DNA of 58,088 nt, taken from the NCBI GenBank assembly GCA_016285345.1, contig JAEEQN010000016.1, positions 1-58,088 of the forward strand, given 5' to 3'. The notes beneath the pieces are model-generated. The model had not been told where the DNA came from. It did not search any database and saw only the letters and a program-made list of their open reading frames with translations. Made by a program: the position numbers and the translations under genes. Below are positions 34,344 through 43,065 of this stretch, piece by piece. The DNA is from Victivallales bacterium. Its GTDB lineage: Bacteria; Verrucomicrobiota; Lentisphaeria; Victivallales; UBA1829. Numbering within the stretch: the first letter of the stretch is position 1; every line of letters starts with the position of its first letter.

Positions 34344-36941
34344 ATGTCGTTCCGTTCCTTCCGGAAATTCGCCGCGGCGGCAGCCGTCTGCTGCGCCGCC
34401 ATCCAGATGACGTCGGCCGACCTTCAGGCCCAGACCGTGCAGCACACATCATTCAATGGAAACTATAAGCTTTTCCTCACCCTCGTCAACAAGGATTCCC
34501 GTGTCCGGATCCTCGTCGACGACGCGGACTATACCTGCGTGAAAAAGGCCGCCGAGATGTTCAGCTCCGACCTGAAAGCCATCACGGGACGCGAGGACGC
34601 CGCCAAGGTCGAGAACGAACTCAGATACAGCACAAAGGAAGCCCTGGTCGTCGTCGGCACGCTCGGACACAGCAAATTCATCGATCAGCTCATCGAGAAA
34701 GGCAAGATCGACGTCTCCCAGATCAAGGGGAAATGGGAACACACCCTGACCGCCTGCGTCAGGAATCCGTTCGACAGCGGCGAAGACGCCCTCGTCATCG
34801 CGGGCAGCGACCGCCGCGCCGCCGCATTCGGCCTCATGAAACTCTCCGAGGATTGCGGCATGTCTCCGTGGAACTGGTGGGCGGACGTCCCGCCGAACCG
34901 TGTCGAGTCCTATATCTTCTGGCCGAGCGCGGTCGACCGCGGCGAGGTCAGCATCGGACGCATCGACGCGCCGAAGGTGAAGTACCGCGGCATCTTCATC
35001 AACGACGAGGACTGGGCGCTCCACGAGTGGGCGAAGAACAACTTCGAAAAGGACGGATTCGGGCGCATCGGCCCCAAGACCAATGAAAAGATATTCGAGC
35101 TCATGCTCCGCCTCCGCATGAACTATTTCTGGCCCGCCATGCACGACGTCAGCGTCGAGTTCGGCGCGGTCCCCGAAAACCCCGTCCTCGCCGACCGGTA
35201 CGGCATCGTGATGGGCGCGAGCCACTGCGAGCCCATGCTCCGCAACAACTGCCACTGGAAGAAGGAAGACGGCGAGTGGAACTACATCACGAACCAGGCG
35301 AAGATCGACTCCTACTGGAAGGAAAGCGTGGACCAGCGCGGCGACAAGGAAGCCGTCTGGACGCTCGGCATCCGCGGCATCCACGATTCCTCCATGCAGG
35401 GCGCGAACACGATGGACGAGAAGAAGGCGCTCGTCTCCAAGGCGATCGCGAACCAGCGCGCCATGCTCGAAGCGGGCGTGAGCAAGGAATGGGGCCCCAT
35501 AGCCCAGTGCTTCGTGCCGTACAAGGAAGTCCTCGCCATCTACGACGCCGGACTTGAAGTCCCCGAGGACGTCACGCTCGTCTGGGTCGACGACAACTAC
35601 GGCTACATCCGCCGCCTCGGCAATCCCGAGGAACAGAAGCGGTCCGGCGGCTCCGGCGTTTATTACCACATCTCCTACTACGGCGGGCCGCACTCCTACT
35701 GCGAACTGAACACCACCCCGCCCGGCCTGATGTACCTCGAACTCCTCAAAGCATATAACAACAACACGCGCGGCCTGTGGGTGCTGAACGTCGGCGACCT
35801 CAAACTCATGGAGATCGGCGTCGACTACTTCGCCCGCCTCGCATGGGACCCGACTCTTTCATCCGGCGGACAGGAAAACTCCGCGCTCCAGCAGGAACGC
35901 TTCTTCTCCGATTTCCTCGCAAAGAACTTCCGCGGCGTCCCGGAAAGCGGCATCCAGGAATGCTATAAGACGCTGGAACGCTATTTCACGCTCGGATTCT
36001 TCCGCAAGCCCGAGGAAATGTCCATCACGTGGGCGAAGGATCTCCCCGACGCATACATCCCCGTGCTCAAAAACCTGTATGAAGAGCTGATCCGGTCCGC
36101 GAAGAAGGCCGAGGAGCAGATCCCCGACGCCGCCATGAAGGACGCCTGGTTCGAGCTTGCCGGATATCAGGCGCAGTACCTCGGCAACGCCGGGCTCATC
36201 TTCCTCGCCTGCCGCGAGGCGTCGAAACAGAATCAGGACCTCCGCGCCGCCGCCGAGCCGTACATCAAGGCAATCGACGAAAACCGCGAGCGCTTCGGCA
36301 AGCTCCACGACGGCAAGTGGGCGGGATTCCTCCCCGACACCGTCCGCAACCGCACAACCAACAACGAATGGTGGACGCACATGCAGTGGCCGTGGAACGA
36401 CGGACGCGGGTGGCATTTCGGAAACACCGACCACAAGAAGGGCCTGGAATCCGGACTCGCGCTCGCCACGCCGGACAAGGTGAACAACTGGCTGACCTTC
36501 CGCGGCATCGGGGAACTCGACCTGCTGTCCGGCAAGCCGTACATGGTCTCCCCCAACGAGGCGGAAAACAGATTCTGCACGTTCTCGACCGATGTAATGC
36601 GCAAGGACATGGACAAGGCCGACCAGACGCTGGAATACACGTTCAAGACGGATAAAGCCGAGGCAAACGCCCTGATCGACTTCCTGCCGTCCTACGAGCT
36701 CTACCCCGGCAGCCAGGCGCGCGTCGCCGTCCTGCTGAACGGCGAAGAGGTCCAGACCGTTTCCGTGCCGCATTCCGACAGCCTGAAGGAGGAAAACGGC
36801 CCGCGCAGCACGCTTATCCTCGACAATTTCGCCCGCGTGGTCGTCCCGCTGAAGAACCTCAAGAAAGGCGAAAACAAGTTCACGATCCGCGCCGTCGATC
36901 CCGGCGTCTCCGTCCGCGCGGTCTATCTGCCGAACAAGTAA
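34344..36941 (+). CDS. Secreted glycoside hydrolase family 115 (xylan alpha-1,2-glucuronidase)
   Basis: An 865-residue exported enzyme expected to remove (4-O-methyl-)glucuronic acid side chains from glucuronoxylan. The ATG at 34344, after CAAGGAGTTCTCCCC, gives a signal peptide of about 30 residues ending DLQAQ. The central region has the GH115 landmarks YRGIFINDEDWALHEWA, LRMNYFWPAMHDVSVEF, DRYGIVMGASHCEPM and VTLVWVDDNYGYIRRLG. The C-terminal 150 residues match the beta-sandwich domain typical of the family. Single gene with promoter and terminator. Together with the CE1 esterase and GH3 enzyme it supports use of xylan-type hemicellulose. Confidence 0.93.
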   Translation: MSFRSFRKFAAAAAVCCAAIQMTSADLQAQTVQHTSFNGNYKLFLTLVNKDSRVRILVDDADYTCVKKAAEMFSSDLKAITGREDAAKVENELRYSTKEALVVVGTLGHSKFIDQLIEKGKIDVSQIKGKWEHTLTACVRNPFDSGEDALVIAGSDRRAAAFGLMKLSEDCGMSPWNWWADVPPNRVESYIFWPSAVDRGEVSIGRIDAPKVKYRGIFINDEDWALHEWAKNNFEKDGFGRIGPKTNEKIFELMLRLRMNYFWPAMHDVSVEFGAVPENPVLADRYGIVMGASHCEPMLRNNCHWKKEDGEWNYITNQAKIDSYWKESVDQRGDKEAVWTLGIRGIHDSSMQGANTMDEKKALVSKAIANQRAMLEAGVSKEWGPIAQCFVPYKEVLAIYDAGLEVPEDVTLVWVDDNYGYIRRLGNPEEQKRSGGSGVYYHISYYGGPHSYCELNTTPPGLMYLELLKAYNNNTRGLWVLNVGDLKLMEIGVDYFARLAWDPTLSSGGQENSALQQERFFSDFLAKNFRGVPESGIQECYKTLERYFTLGFFRKPEEMSITWAKDLPDAYIPVLKNLYEELIRSAKKAEEQIPDAAMKDAWFELAGYQAQYLGNAGLIFLACREASKQNQDLRAAAEPYIKAIDENRERFGKLHDGKWAGFLPDTVRNRTTNNEWWTHMQWPWNDGRGWHFGNTDHKKGLESGLALATPDKVNNWLTFRGIGELDLLSGKPYMVSPNEAENRFCTFSTDVMRKDMDKADQTLEYTFKTDKAEANALIDFLPSYELYPGSQARVAVLLNGEEVQTVSVPHSDSLKEENGPRSTLILDNFARVVVPLKNLKKGENKFTIRAVDPGVSVRAVYLPNK

Positions 36942-36961
36942 ACCAACATCAAGTTAACCCC

Positions 36962-36996
36962 GCCGATGTCTGTGATGAACAGGCATCGGCTTTTTT
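36962..36996 (+). terminator. Terminator of the GH115 gene
   Basis: GCCGATG (36962-36968) pairs with CATCGGC (36984-36990) with extra inner pairing (CTGT/ACAG), then six T. Confidence 0.9.
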
Positions 36997-37008
36997 GTCG
37001 TCTTTCAC

Positions 37009-37037
37009 TTGAAATAATCTAACGTTGGGTTTATATT
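37009..37037 (+). promoter_or_regulatory. Promoter of the DUF2442 gene
   Basis: TTGAAA (37009-37014), 17-base spacer, TATATT (37032-37037), 35 bases before the ATG. Confidence 0.75.
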
Positions 37038-37071
37038 ATTCCAATACACCGCGAACAGGAGGTCAAACGAA

Positions 37072-37521
37072 ATGAACAGCTTTGCCGAGATGCTTGGGAT
37101 CAATACATCGGAGAATAAGACCTGCTTCCTCGGGACGACCGACGAGGGCATGGCGGTCCTGGTCAACGGAAAAGACTTTTTCCTGCGCTATGCGGATTTC
37201 CCGTGGTTCGAATACTGCGGCGCGACGGAACTGCGCGACGTCACGGCGGACCGCTGGGGCGTATACTGGAATACGATCGGAATCGACCTGCCGATCGAGG
37301 CTCTGGAACACCCGGAACAGTTCCCCGAAAAGATTTCCGTGGAATCCTGGCTCAAGGCAAGAAGCCGCAGTGCCGCCCGAATCCTCGGTCAGGTCAAATC
37401 CGCACGAAAGGCAGCCGCAAGCCGCCGCAACGGATTGAAGGGCGGACGTCCGCACAAGAAGGAAACCTCGCCTCATCGTTCGACTGCGGCAAAACGGCTT
37501 TCCAAGCACGAATCCGCCTGA
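37072..37521 (+). CDS. DUF2442-like protein with basic GGRP tail
   Basis: A 149-residue cytoplasmic protein. Residues 25-85 look like the DUF2442 fold (VLVNGKDFFLRYADFPWF, then VYWNTIGIDLPIEALEHP), a domain often found in small toxin-antitoxin-like pairs with DUF4160. Residues 100-149 are basic and contain ARKAAASRRNGLKGGRP, a short motif recurring at the ends of small, probably DNA-binding regulators. No DUF4160 partner or other toxin is adjacent. Ribosome binding site ACAGGAGGTCAAACGA. Own promoter and terminator. Confidence 0.7.
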   Translation: MNSFAEMLGINTSENKTCFLGTTDEGMAVLVNGKDFFLRYADFPWFEYCGATELRDVTADRWGVYWNTIGIDLPIEALEHPEQFPEKISVESWLKARSRSAARILGQVKSARKAAASRRNGLKGGRPHKKETSPHRSTAAKRLSKHESA

Positions 37522-37553
37522 AAAAATGATTTGAGTTCCCCTCTAAAAAATAT

Positions 37554-37587
37554 GCCGGTGTCCGCAAAACAACGGGCGCCGGCTTTT
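37554..37587 (+). terminator. Terminator between DUF2442 and NfeD-like genes
   Basis: GCCGG (37554-37558) pairs with CCGGC (37579-37583) with further inner pairs, followed by TTTT. It lies between convergent genes. Confidence 0.65.
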
Positions 37588-37610
37588 CTGGCTTTCTTTT
37601 GGGAAAAGGA

Positions 37611-38195
37611 TCAGATCGGTTTCACCGTGAAGACTTCGGCCTTCAGCGCGGTCGTGACGACCGGCGCGCCCTTTTCCAGCGCGACCTCGGAAAACGCCGC
37701 GATCTCGCGCGTGGAGTCGCCGAGGTCGAGGATGACCTTGCCGCGTCCGCCCGCCGGAATGGCGAGGTACACGGTGCCCTTCTGCCCGACGAGCGACGCG
37801 TTCGCGCGCGTGCCGCTCTGCTGGAGCTTCAGAATGGACATGATGAGGTAGGCGGTGATAACCATGGTCACGAGGCCGCAGGCGATGGCGACGCCGAAGC
37901 CCTTCCAGCCGTGTTCGCCGAACACCACGCCGCCCCAGCCGAACATGGCGATGAAGGCCAGGATGGAGCGGAAGGAGATCAGTTTGAAGTCGAAGATGCC
38001 GGAATCGGGGTGGACGATGTCGATCTCGCCGTCCATATCCACGTCGACGTCGCCGGATTCGGCCCCGCCCATCCCGAAGAGGGCCGCGACGGCCGTGATG
38101 GCGAAGATCGCGGATCCGCCGATGGCGAATCCCCAGTAGACGGACATCATGCCGCCGCCGTTCACAAATTCGCTGATGGTACCGAGAACGATCAT
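37611..38195 (-). CDS. NfeD-like membrane protein with OB-fold domain
   Basis: A 194-residue protein. The N-terminal 120 residues hold three hydrophobic segments (near 17-40, 75-92, 98-118), with an acidic loop (GDVDVDMDGEIDIVHPDSG) between the first two. The C-terminal 70 residues fit the small beta-barrel (OB-fold) of NfeD/YqiJ proteins (LVGQKGTVYLAIPAGGRGKV split here). NfeD proteins normally work with flotillin-like partners in membrane microdomains; no flotillin gene is present. The start at 38195 is set by AAGGAGGCAAAT; an open frame continues upstream but overlaps proC. Last gene of the ctp-lipoprotein-proC-nfeD run. Confidence 0.75.
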   Translation of the reverse strand: MIVLGTISEFVNGGGMMSVYWGFAIGGSAIFAITAVAALFGMGGAESGDVDVDMDGEIDIVHPDSGIFDFKLISFRSILAFIAMFGWGGVVFGEHGWKGFGVAIACGLVTMVITAYLIMSILKLQQSGTRANASLVGQKGTVYLAIPAGGRGKVILDLGDSTREIAAFSEVALEKGAPVVTTALKAEVFTVKPI

Positions 38196-38254
38196 ATTTG
38201 CCTCCTTGTCTCCCCCGGAAGGGGATGGTTTGTTTTTCGGAAAAACGGAAACCG

Positions 38255-39079
38255 TTATTTCTTGCGGCCGAGCTCGGCGGAACGTTCCGCCGCCGCGATC
38301 ACGCAGTTCTCCACGATGCCGCGGAATCCGGCGACGTCGAGCACGTGGATTCCGCGCGCCGTCGTGCCGTTCGGCGTGATGACCGCGTTGCGCAGCGCGG
38401 AGATCGCCTGCGGGTCGCGTTTGCACATCTCGGCGGTGCCGAGCACGGTCTGGATGGCGGATTCGACGGCGAGGTCGCGCGGCAGGCCGCAGTAGACGCC
38501 GCCCTCGGCAAGGCCGAGGATGAACTCCATCACGAACGCGGGGCCGCTTCCGCTCAGGCCGGTTACGGCGTCGAGCAGAGACTCCGGCACCTCGCGGACG
38601 AGGCCGAAGCTGGAAAGGATCTCCTGCGCGCAGTCGCGGTCGGCGGCCGTGGCTTTCGGCGACATGGCGAAACACGTCATACCCTGCTGAACGAGCGCGG
38701 GCGTGTTCGGCATCACGCGGACGATGCGGTTCGTGGACGCGAGCGCCGCCAGGGATTCGAGCTTGAGCCCGGCGACGATCGAGATCAGGAGCTTACCGCG
38801 GAGGGCGGCTCCGGCTTCCTTTAGCGCAACCGGGGCGACCTGCGGCTTCACCGCCAGCAGGACGGTCGAGGCGTCTTTCAGAGCGGCGGCGAGCGTCGCG
38901 GCGGTTTTGCAGCCCGTGGCGTCGGTGAACTTCTTCGCCGCCACTGGGCTCACATCGTATGCGAGGATGGACGAGGCGGGGACGCCCTTGGAAACGAGGG
39001 AAACGGTGATCGCGGTCGCCATTTTTCCGGCGCCGATGACCGCGATCCGGGATGTATTCTTGCTGACTGTCTTTTTCAT
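38255..39079 (-). CDS. proC: Pyrroline-5-carboxylate reductase
   Basis: Reduces pyrroline-5-carboxylate to proline with NAD(P)H. The 274-residue protein has the Rossmann start IAVIGAGKMATAIT, VLLAVKPQ, RVMPNTPALVQQGMT and the C-terminal signature VTGLSGSGPAFVMEF followed by GLPRDLA. I take the ATG at 39079 (MKKTVSK), which begins just ahead of the conserved glycine-rich loop; a longer open frame overlaps the lipoprotein gene. It lies 19 bases after that gene on the same strand. Confidence 0.95.
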   Translation of the reverse strand: MKKTVSKNTSRIAVIGAGKMATAITVSLVSKGVPASSILAYDVSPVAAKKFTDATGCKTAATLAAALKDASTVLLAVKPQVAPVALKEAGAALRGKLLISIVAGLKLESLAALASTNRIVRVMPNTPALVQQGMTCFAMSPKATAADRDCAQEILSSFGLVREVPESLLDAVTGLSGSGPAFVMEFILGLAEGGVYCGLPRDLAVESAIQTVLGTAEMCKRDPQAISALRNAVITPNGTTARGIHVLDVAGFRGIVENCVIAAAERSAELGRKK

Positions 39080-39098
39080 GCTGTGCAACCTCAAAAGA

Positions 39099-39674
39099 TT
39101 AAAGGACGAGGATGTCCGAAACGACGTTCCGGGTGAAGATGATGCGCTTGCCGACCAGGTACTCCGTCCAGAAGCACCAGGTATCCAGCGTGGGCGACGG
39201 CGTGCGGAACGCGCACGGCGGGCCGAACGCAAGCTCGACCTCATGACGCGTCATCCCCTTTTCGACGATGCCCGCCTTCAGTTTTTCGATCGTGAGCGCG
39301 CGGATGCCGACCGTGAGGTCGGATTCGTTTTTCGTGGAGAAAAGCTGGCGGACATAGTCCTCTGCGGACATCATGCGATATTCATCGGAGTATTTGATGC
39401 GGAAATCGCGTTTGTCCTTCACCGTGGTGAAGCAGATCTCGCGGTCGGACGCGGACGTGATGACGACCTCCGTGCCGAACGGCAGGATCTCGCCCTTGAG
39501 CATGTTCAGCGTGTCCATCCGCATCGGGTCGGTGTACCACAGGTTGTAGCTGGTGTAGATCGGCGCCTGTTCCGGGATTTGCAGCACCTCGGAAACGATC
39601 ATTTCGTGGGCGCAGCCGCAGAGCGCGAACACGGCGGCGAACAGGAAAAGGGAAAGGCAATGGCGAAGTCTCAT
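39099..39674 (-). CDS. Lipoprotein with BamE/SmpA-like C-terminal domain
   Basis: A 191-residue outer-membrane-type lipoprotein. The signal peptide ends in a good lipobox, LCGC, with lipidated Cys at about residue 20. The C-terminal 55 residues (GIVEKGMTRHEVELAFGPP, then WCFW) match the BamE/SmpA pattern of a helix-strand repeat with MTRxEVxxAFGPP. The middle part is unassigned. It starts 4 bases after the S41 protease stop, so the two are coupled. A role in envelope quality control together with the protease is plausible inference. Confidence 0.78.
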   Translation of the reverse strand: MRLRHCLSLFLFAAVFALCGCAHEMIVSEVLQIPEQAPIYTSYNLWYTDPMRMDTLNMLKGEILPFGTEVVITSASDREICFTTVKDKRDFRIKYSDEYRMMSAEDYVRQLFSTKNESDLTVGIRALTIEKLKAGIVEKGMTRHEVELAFGPPCAFRTPSPTLDTWCFWTEYLVGKRIIFTRNVVSDILVL

Positions 39675-39678
39675 GATG

Positions 39679-41001
39679 TTATTTCCTTGTTGTGGAATTG
39701 GTTTCGGATGCGGGAGAGGATTCCTTCACGGACTCCAGGACCGAGGCGCTGCGGAGAATCTCGACGGCGCGTTCCAGCTGGACGTCGCGGACGCCGTCGG
39801 CCAGTCCCGGATCGATCACGCCCGGATAGTCGTTCAGCTGAGCATAGAACGCCTGCTGTCTCTGGGGCGGGATTTCGACCGTGATGTCGGGCTGGAGCCC
39901 GACGTTGTGAATGGGCGTGTGCGACGGGGTGAAGTAGTGCGCCACGGTGATGCGGAGCGCGCCGAGGTCGCCGATGGGCATGATGTTCTGCGCGGAGCCT
40001 TTGCCGAACGTCCTTTCCCCGAGCACGACCACGCGCTTCATGTCGCGCAGGGCGGACGCGGAGAGTTCGGCGGCGCTGGCGGAATTGCCGTTCACGAGCA
40101 GGATCACCGGCAGATTATAGTATTTCGTGCAGTTCACGGTCTTGTAGGTCTGGTTCTTGGACGGGTCGCGCCATTCGAGCGTGACGAGTGTCTGGTCCTC
40201 CTTCACGAACCGGCTGCACACCTCGACCGCGCTGTCCACGATGCCGCCGGGGTTGTTCCGCAGATCGATGACCAGCGAGCTCATGCCTTCCGCGGAGAGC
40301 TTGGCAAGCGCAGTATCGAGGCGGCCCGGCGTGTCGCGCGAGAACTGGAGGATGCGAAGATAACCGATGCCGCCGCTGTCCGGAAGGATGTGCACGCCGA
40401 CCACGCTCGGCACTTCGACCGTGCCGCGGACCACGTGCATGGAGAGTTCGTCCTTCACGCCCGCGCGCCGCACGCCGAGTTCGACCGTGGTGCCGACCTC
40501 GCCGCGGAGCATGCCGATGCAGTCGGAGAGCTTGAGCTTGTTCAGGTCCTGTCCGTTGATCTTCACGATCACGTCGCCGGCCTTGATCCCGGCCTTCTCG
40601 GCGGGGCCGTCCTCCGTCACGCTCACGATCTCAAGCATGCCGTTGCGGGTGGACAGCGTGACGCCGACGCCGCCGAACTGCGCGGAAAAATCCTTCTGCG
40701 TCTCCTCGAACGACTGCGGCGTCTCGAAGTTGCTGAACCGGTCGAGGTCCTGCATCACGCCGCGCAGAGCCGAACGGAACATGTCGCGGTAGTTCGTCTT
40801 GCTCCCGTCCACATAGTGCGACCGGAGCAGAGAGAGCCCGTACAGGAACGTGATCATTTCCTTGCACGCGTCATCGTCCAGCCGGATCTCGGGGAGCGGC
40901 TGCCGCGGATTCTGCGCGGGCATGGGGACCGTATCGTCCGCCTGTGCAAAAATGCCGGCCGTCAGGGCCAGCAGGATCAGTATCGTCTGGAATCGTTTCA
41001 T
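39679..41001 (-). CDS. C-terminal processing protease, S41 family
   Basis: A 440-residue periplasmic serine protease of the CtpA/Prc family. A signal peptide of about 20 residues begins MKRFQTILIL. The PDZ domain spans about 85-170 (GVGVTLSTRNGMLEIVSV, DGPAEKAGIKAGDVIVKI), and the catalytic core has NNPGGIVDSAVEV, the nucleophile Ser in NGNSASAAELSASALRD and the Lys base in ERTFGKGSAQN. The C-terminus is short of the usual helical end. I start at 41001 because it gives a clean signal peptide; an ATG 36 bases upstream is in frame. It leads a four-gene minus-strand run and has its own promoter. Confidence 0.92.
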   Translation of the reverse strand: MKRFQTILILLALTAGIFAQADDTVPMPAQNPRQPLPEIRLDDDACKEMITFLYGLSLLRSHYVDGSKTNYRDMFRSALRGVMQDLDRFSNFETPQSFEETQKDFSAQFGGVGVTLSTRNGMLEIVSVTEDGPAEKAGIKAGDVIVKINGQDLNKLKLSDCIGMLRGEVGTTVELGVRRAGVKDELSMHVVRGTVEVPSVVGVHILPDSGGIGYLRILQFSRDTPGRLDTALAKLSAEGMSSLVIDLRNNPGGIVDSAVEVCSRFVKEDQTLVTLEWRDPSKNQTYKTVNCTKYYNLPVILLVNGNSASAAELSASALRDMKRVVVLGERTFGKGSAQNIMPIGDLGALRITVAHYFTPSHTPIHNVGLQPDITVEIPPQRQQAFYAQLNDYPGVIDPGLADGVRDVQLERAVEILRSASVLESVKESSPASETNSTTRK

Positions 41002-41040
41002 GAGGAAGCCTCGCATCGTGAACAAAATCTTTATCACAAT

Positions 41041-41069
41041 AATCTAATGCCTTTTCCCCGGACTTTCAA
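41041..41069 (-). promoter_or_regulatory. Promoter of the S41 protease group
   Basis: On the minus strand, TTGAAA (41069-41064), 17-base spacer, TAGATT (41046-41041). Confidence 0.65.
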
Positions 41070-41193
41070 ATCATTTTTGCAAAAAAACAAGGTCTTTTTG
41101 CCCACCTATGGCCACACAATGCGGCAGGAGGACAGATTCAAGGCGGGAGAAGCGGAGAAAAACGAGGTGGGAACGAGGCTGGAACCGATCGGA

Positions 41194-42726
41194 TCAGTCG
41201 AACATCCTGCGCTTGCCGGAGAACGTCTCGGACAAGCCGTCGGCGGGGAAACGCCTTGTGAGGCGGCGCGCCAGGATCATAGCGATCGTACCGGCCAGCA
41301 CGTCGGACCCCATTTGCGTGGAGAGAAGCAGCGTCAGTGCCGTATCCTCGTTTCCGGTCAGCCGGAAGAACAGCAGGACCAGCAGGGAAAGCGGCACCAG
41401 GAATCCGAGGATGCGCATCACGTTCAGCATCGCCGCGGCCAGCGGACGCCCGCAGCCGGTAAAGAAGAACCCGGAATAACGGTGGACCTCCAGGAACGCG
41501 AACCCCCACGGCAGGATCCGGAGCGCAAACGTCATCACGGCACGCATTTCGACCTTGTCGGGATCGGCCAGGAACTTGTCGGCGATTTGCGGAGCGAAGA
41601 GGAAGAAGATCACCGACATCGTCATCAGGTAGAAGAACGCGAAGCGCATGGCGAAACGGCGGCAGCCGTTGATGCGGCTGTACAGGCGCGCGCCGTAGTT
41701 CTGCCCGATCATCGGCATCAGGGACACGCCAAGCGACATCGGGAAGAAGAATGCGATCACCTGAACACGCTGCGCCGCCGTGATAGCGCCGATCACCACG
41801 TCTCCGAAATGCGACGTGATCCAGGTCATGATGAACTGCCCGATCGGCAGCATCAGCGAACCGAGACAAGCCGGAATCGCGAACGAGACGATGCGTTTCC
41901 ACAGGCTCGCCAGTTTCGCGAACCGGATCGCGCGGAACCGGATAAGATGGTGTTTTTTCCAGAGGATGCACAGGACCGGGGTCGTACCGATCACCTGCGC
42001 CGTCACGGTCGCCCAGGCCGCCCCGACCACGCCCAGCCCGAATCCGAGCGGGATGCCGCACACTTCCTTCTGGAACATGTACACGGGGTCAAGGAATGCG
42101 TTGGAGGCCAGCCCCAGCACCATCGTCGCGCTCGCCATTTTGGAGTCGTTGGCGGTCACCAGGAGGTTATTCCCGCTCATGCCGAGCGCGGACGACACGC
42201 AGGCCCAGAACCAGATATCCATGTACGCCGTAGCCAGGCGCGTCGCCTCGGGCGAAGCGTGCATCACGTTTCGGTACACGGCGCGTGTGACGAGCGGTCC
42301 GATGATGGCGAACGACAGGGAGACGAGCGTGATCAGAAACAGTCCCGTGCTCACGAGCTGTTCCGCGCGCCAGCGGCGTTTCCCGCCGAGCGACTGCGCA
42401 GTCGTGGTCATCACGCCCGCGGAAAGTCCGTGGAAGAAGCATCCGCAGATCATCACGAGCGGCGCGGTCAGGCCGATGGCCGCCATCGGCGCATCGCCGT
42501 CCAGACGTCCCACGAAGTACGCGTCGACCAGGTTGTATCCGCTGATCGTGAGCGTGCCGGGCAGCATCACGAGCGCCGTGCGCAGCATTGTGCCCGCGAT
42601 CGGCCCCTTCGTGTAGGTCTCGTTGTCGCCCTTCCGGCCTCGGATCAGCCCGAAAAGACGCCGGAAGAACGCCGCCGGACCGGTCTTTTTCGGGGAAACG
42701 CCGGATGCCTGTTGATTGGATGCCAT
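41194..42726 (-). CDS. MATE family multidrug exporter
   Basis: A 510-residue inner membrane antiporter with twelve hydrophobic segments in two bundles of six. Typical landmarks are PIAGTMLRTALVMLPGTL, NLVDAYFVGRLDG and the second-half counterpart FAIPACLGSLMLPIGQ, with GAITAAQRVQ. Such proteins expel cationic drugs or metabolites using Na+ or H+. The ATG at 42726 is my choice because the family sequence begins shortly after; the 26 codons upstream overlap the promoter. No regulator is linked. Confidence 0.9.
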   Translation of the reverse strand: MASNQQASGVSPKKTGPAAFFRRLFGLIRGRKGDNETYTKGPIAGTMLRTALVMLPGTLTISGYNLVDAYFVGRLDGDAPMAAIGLTAPLVMICGCFFHGLSAGVMTTTAQSLGGKRRWRAEQLVSTGLFLITLVSLSFAIIGPLVTRAVYRNVMHASPEATRLATAYMDIWFWACVSSALGMSGNNLLVTANDSKMASATMVLGLASNAFLDPVYMFQKEVCGIPLGFGLGVVGAAWATVTAQVIGTTPVLCILWKKHHLIRFRAIRFAKLASLWKRIVSFAIPACLGSLMLPIGQFIMTWITSHFGDVVIGAITAAQRVQVIAFFFPMSLGVSLMPMIGQNYGARLYSRINGCRRFAMRFAFFYLMTMSVIFFLFAPQIADKFLADPDKVEMRAVMTFALRILPWGFAFLEVHRYSGFFFTGCGRPLAAAMLNVMRILGFLVPLSLLVLLFFRLTGNEDTALTLLLSTQMGSDVLAGTIAMILARRLTRRFPADGLSETFSGKRRMFD

Positions 42727-42776
42727 AATGAATCGGAAAAAGTGAAAGAAAGGTTGCGGAAAAAATATGAACATAT

Positions 42777-42804
42777 AATATATATGTTTTTTTTGATTTT
42801 TCAA
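42777..42804 (-). promoter_or_regulatory. Promoter of the MATE gene
   Basis: On the minus strand, TTGAAA (42804-42799), 16-base spacer, TATATT (42782-42777). Confidence 0.65.
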
Positions 42805-42952
42805 TTAATATCCAAAATAATCCGGCAAAGAAAAAGCTTTTTTCCGGTCTCTGCTCCGAACAAAACGTTCCGAAATCGCTTTTATCATGTCCAATCAACG
42901 GACATCTTCACGTTAATCTTACGTTATTTTTTGTTTTTTCCGTAAAGACTGC

Positions 42953-42981
42953 TTGATTTTTTTAGAATAAAAGATTATAGT
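42953..42981 (+). promoter_or_regulatory. Promoter of the sugar ABC importer operon
   Basis: TTGATT (42953-42958), 17-base spacer, TATAGT (42976-42981), about 85 bases before the ATG. Confidence 0.65.
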
Positions 42982-43065
42982 TTTCCGTTTGCGCACCGCC
43001 GCGGACATATTCCTTTGTACATACTTAATCCAAAACATAACACAACAACAGGAGTTTAACCCTTC

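Larger units (their letters stand above)
42727..43065. other. Divergent promoter region between MATE and sugar ABC operon
   Basis: No gene. It is AT-rich and holds a minus-strand promoter for the MATE gene (42777-42804) and a plus-strand promoter for the binding-protein gene (42953-42981). I see no clear operator palindrome. Confidence 0.6.

Noticed and set aside
39673-42945. 1090-codon open frame on the plus strand
   Set aside because: It runs antisense to the S41 protease and MATE genes, both of which have clear families, promoters and signal or membrane features.
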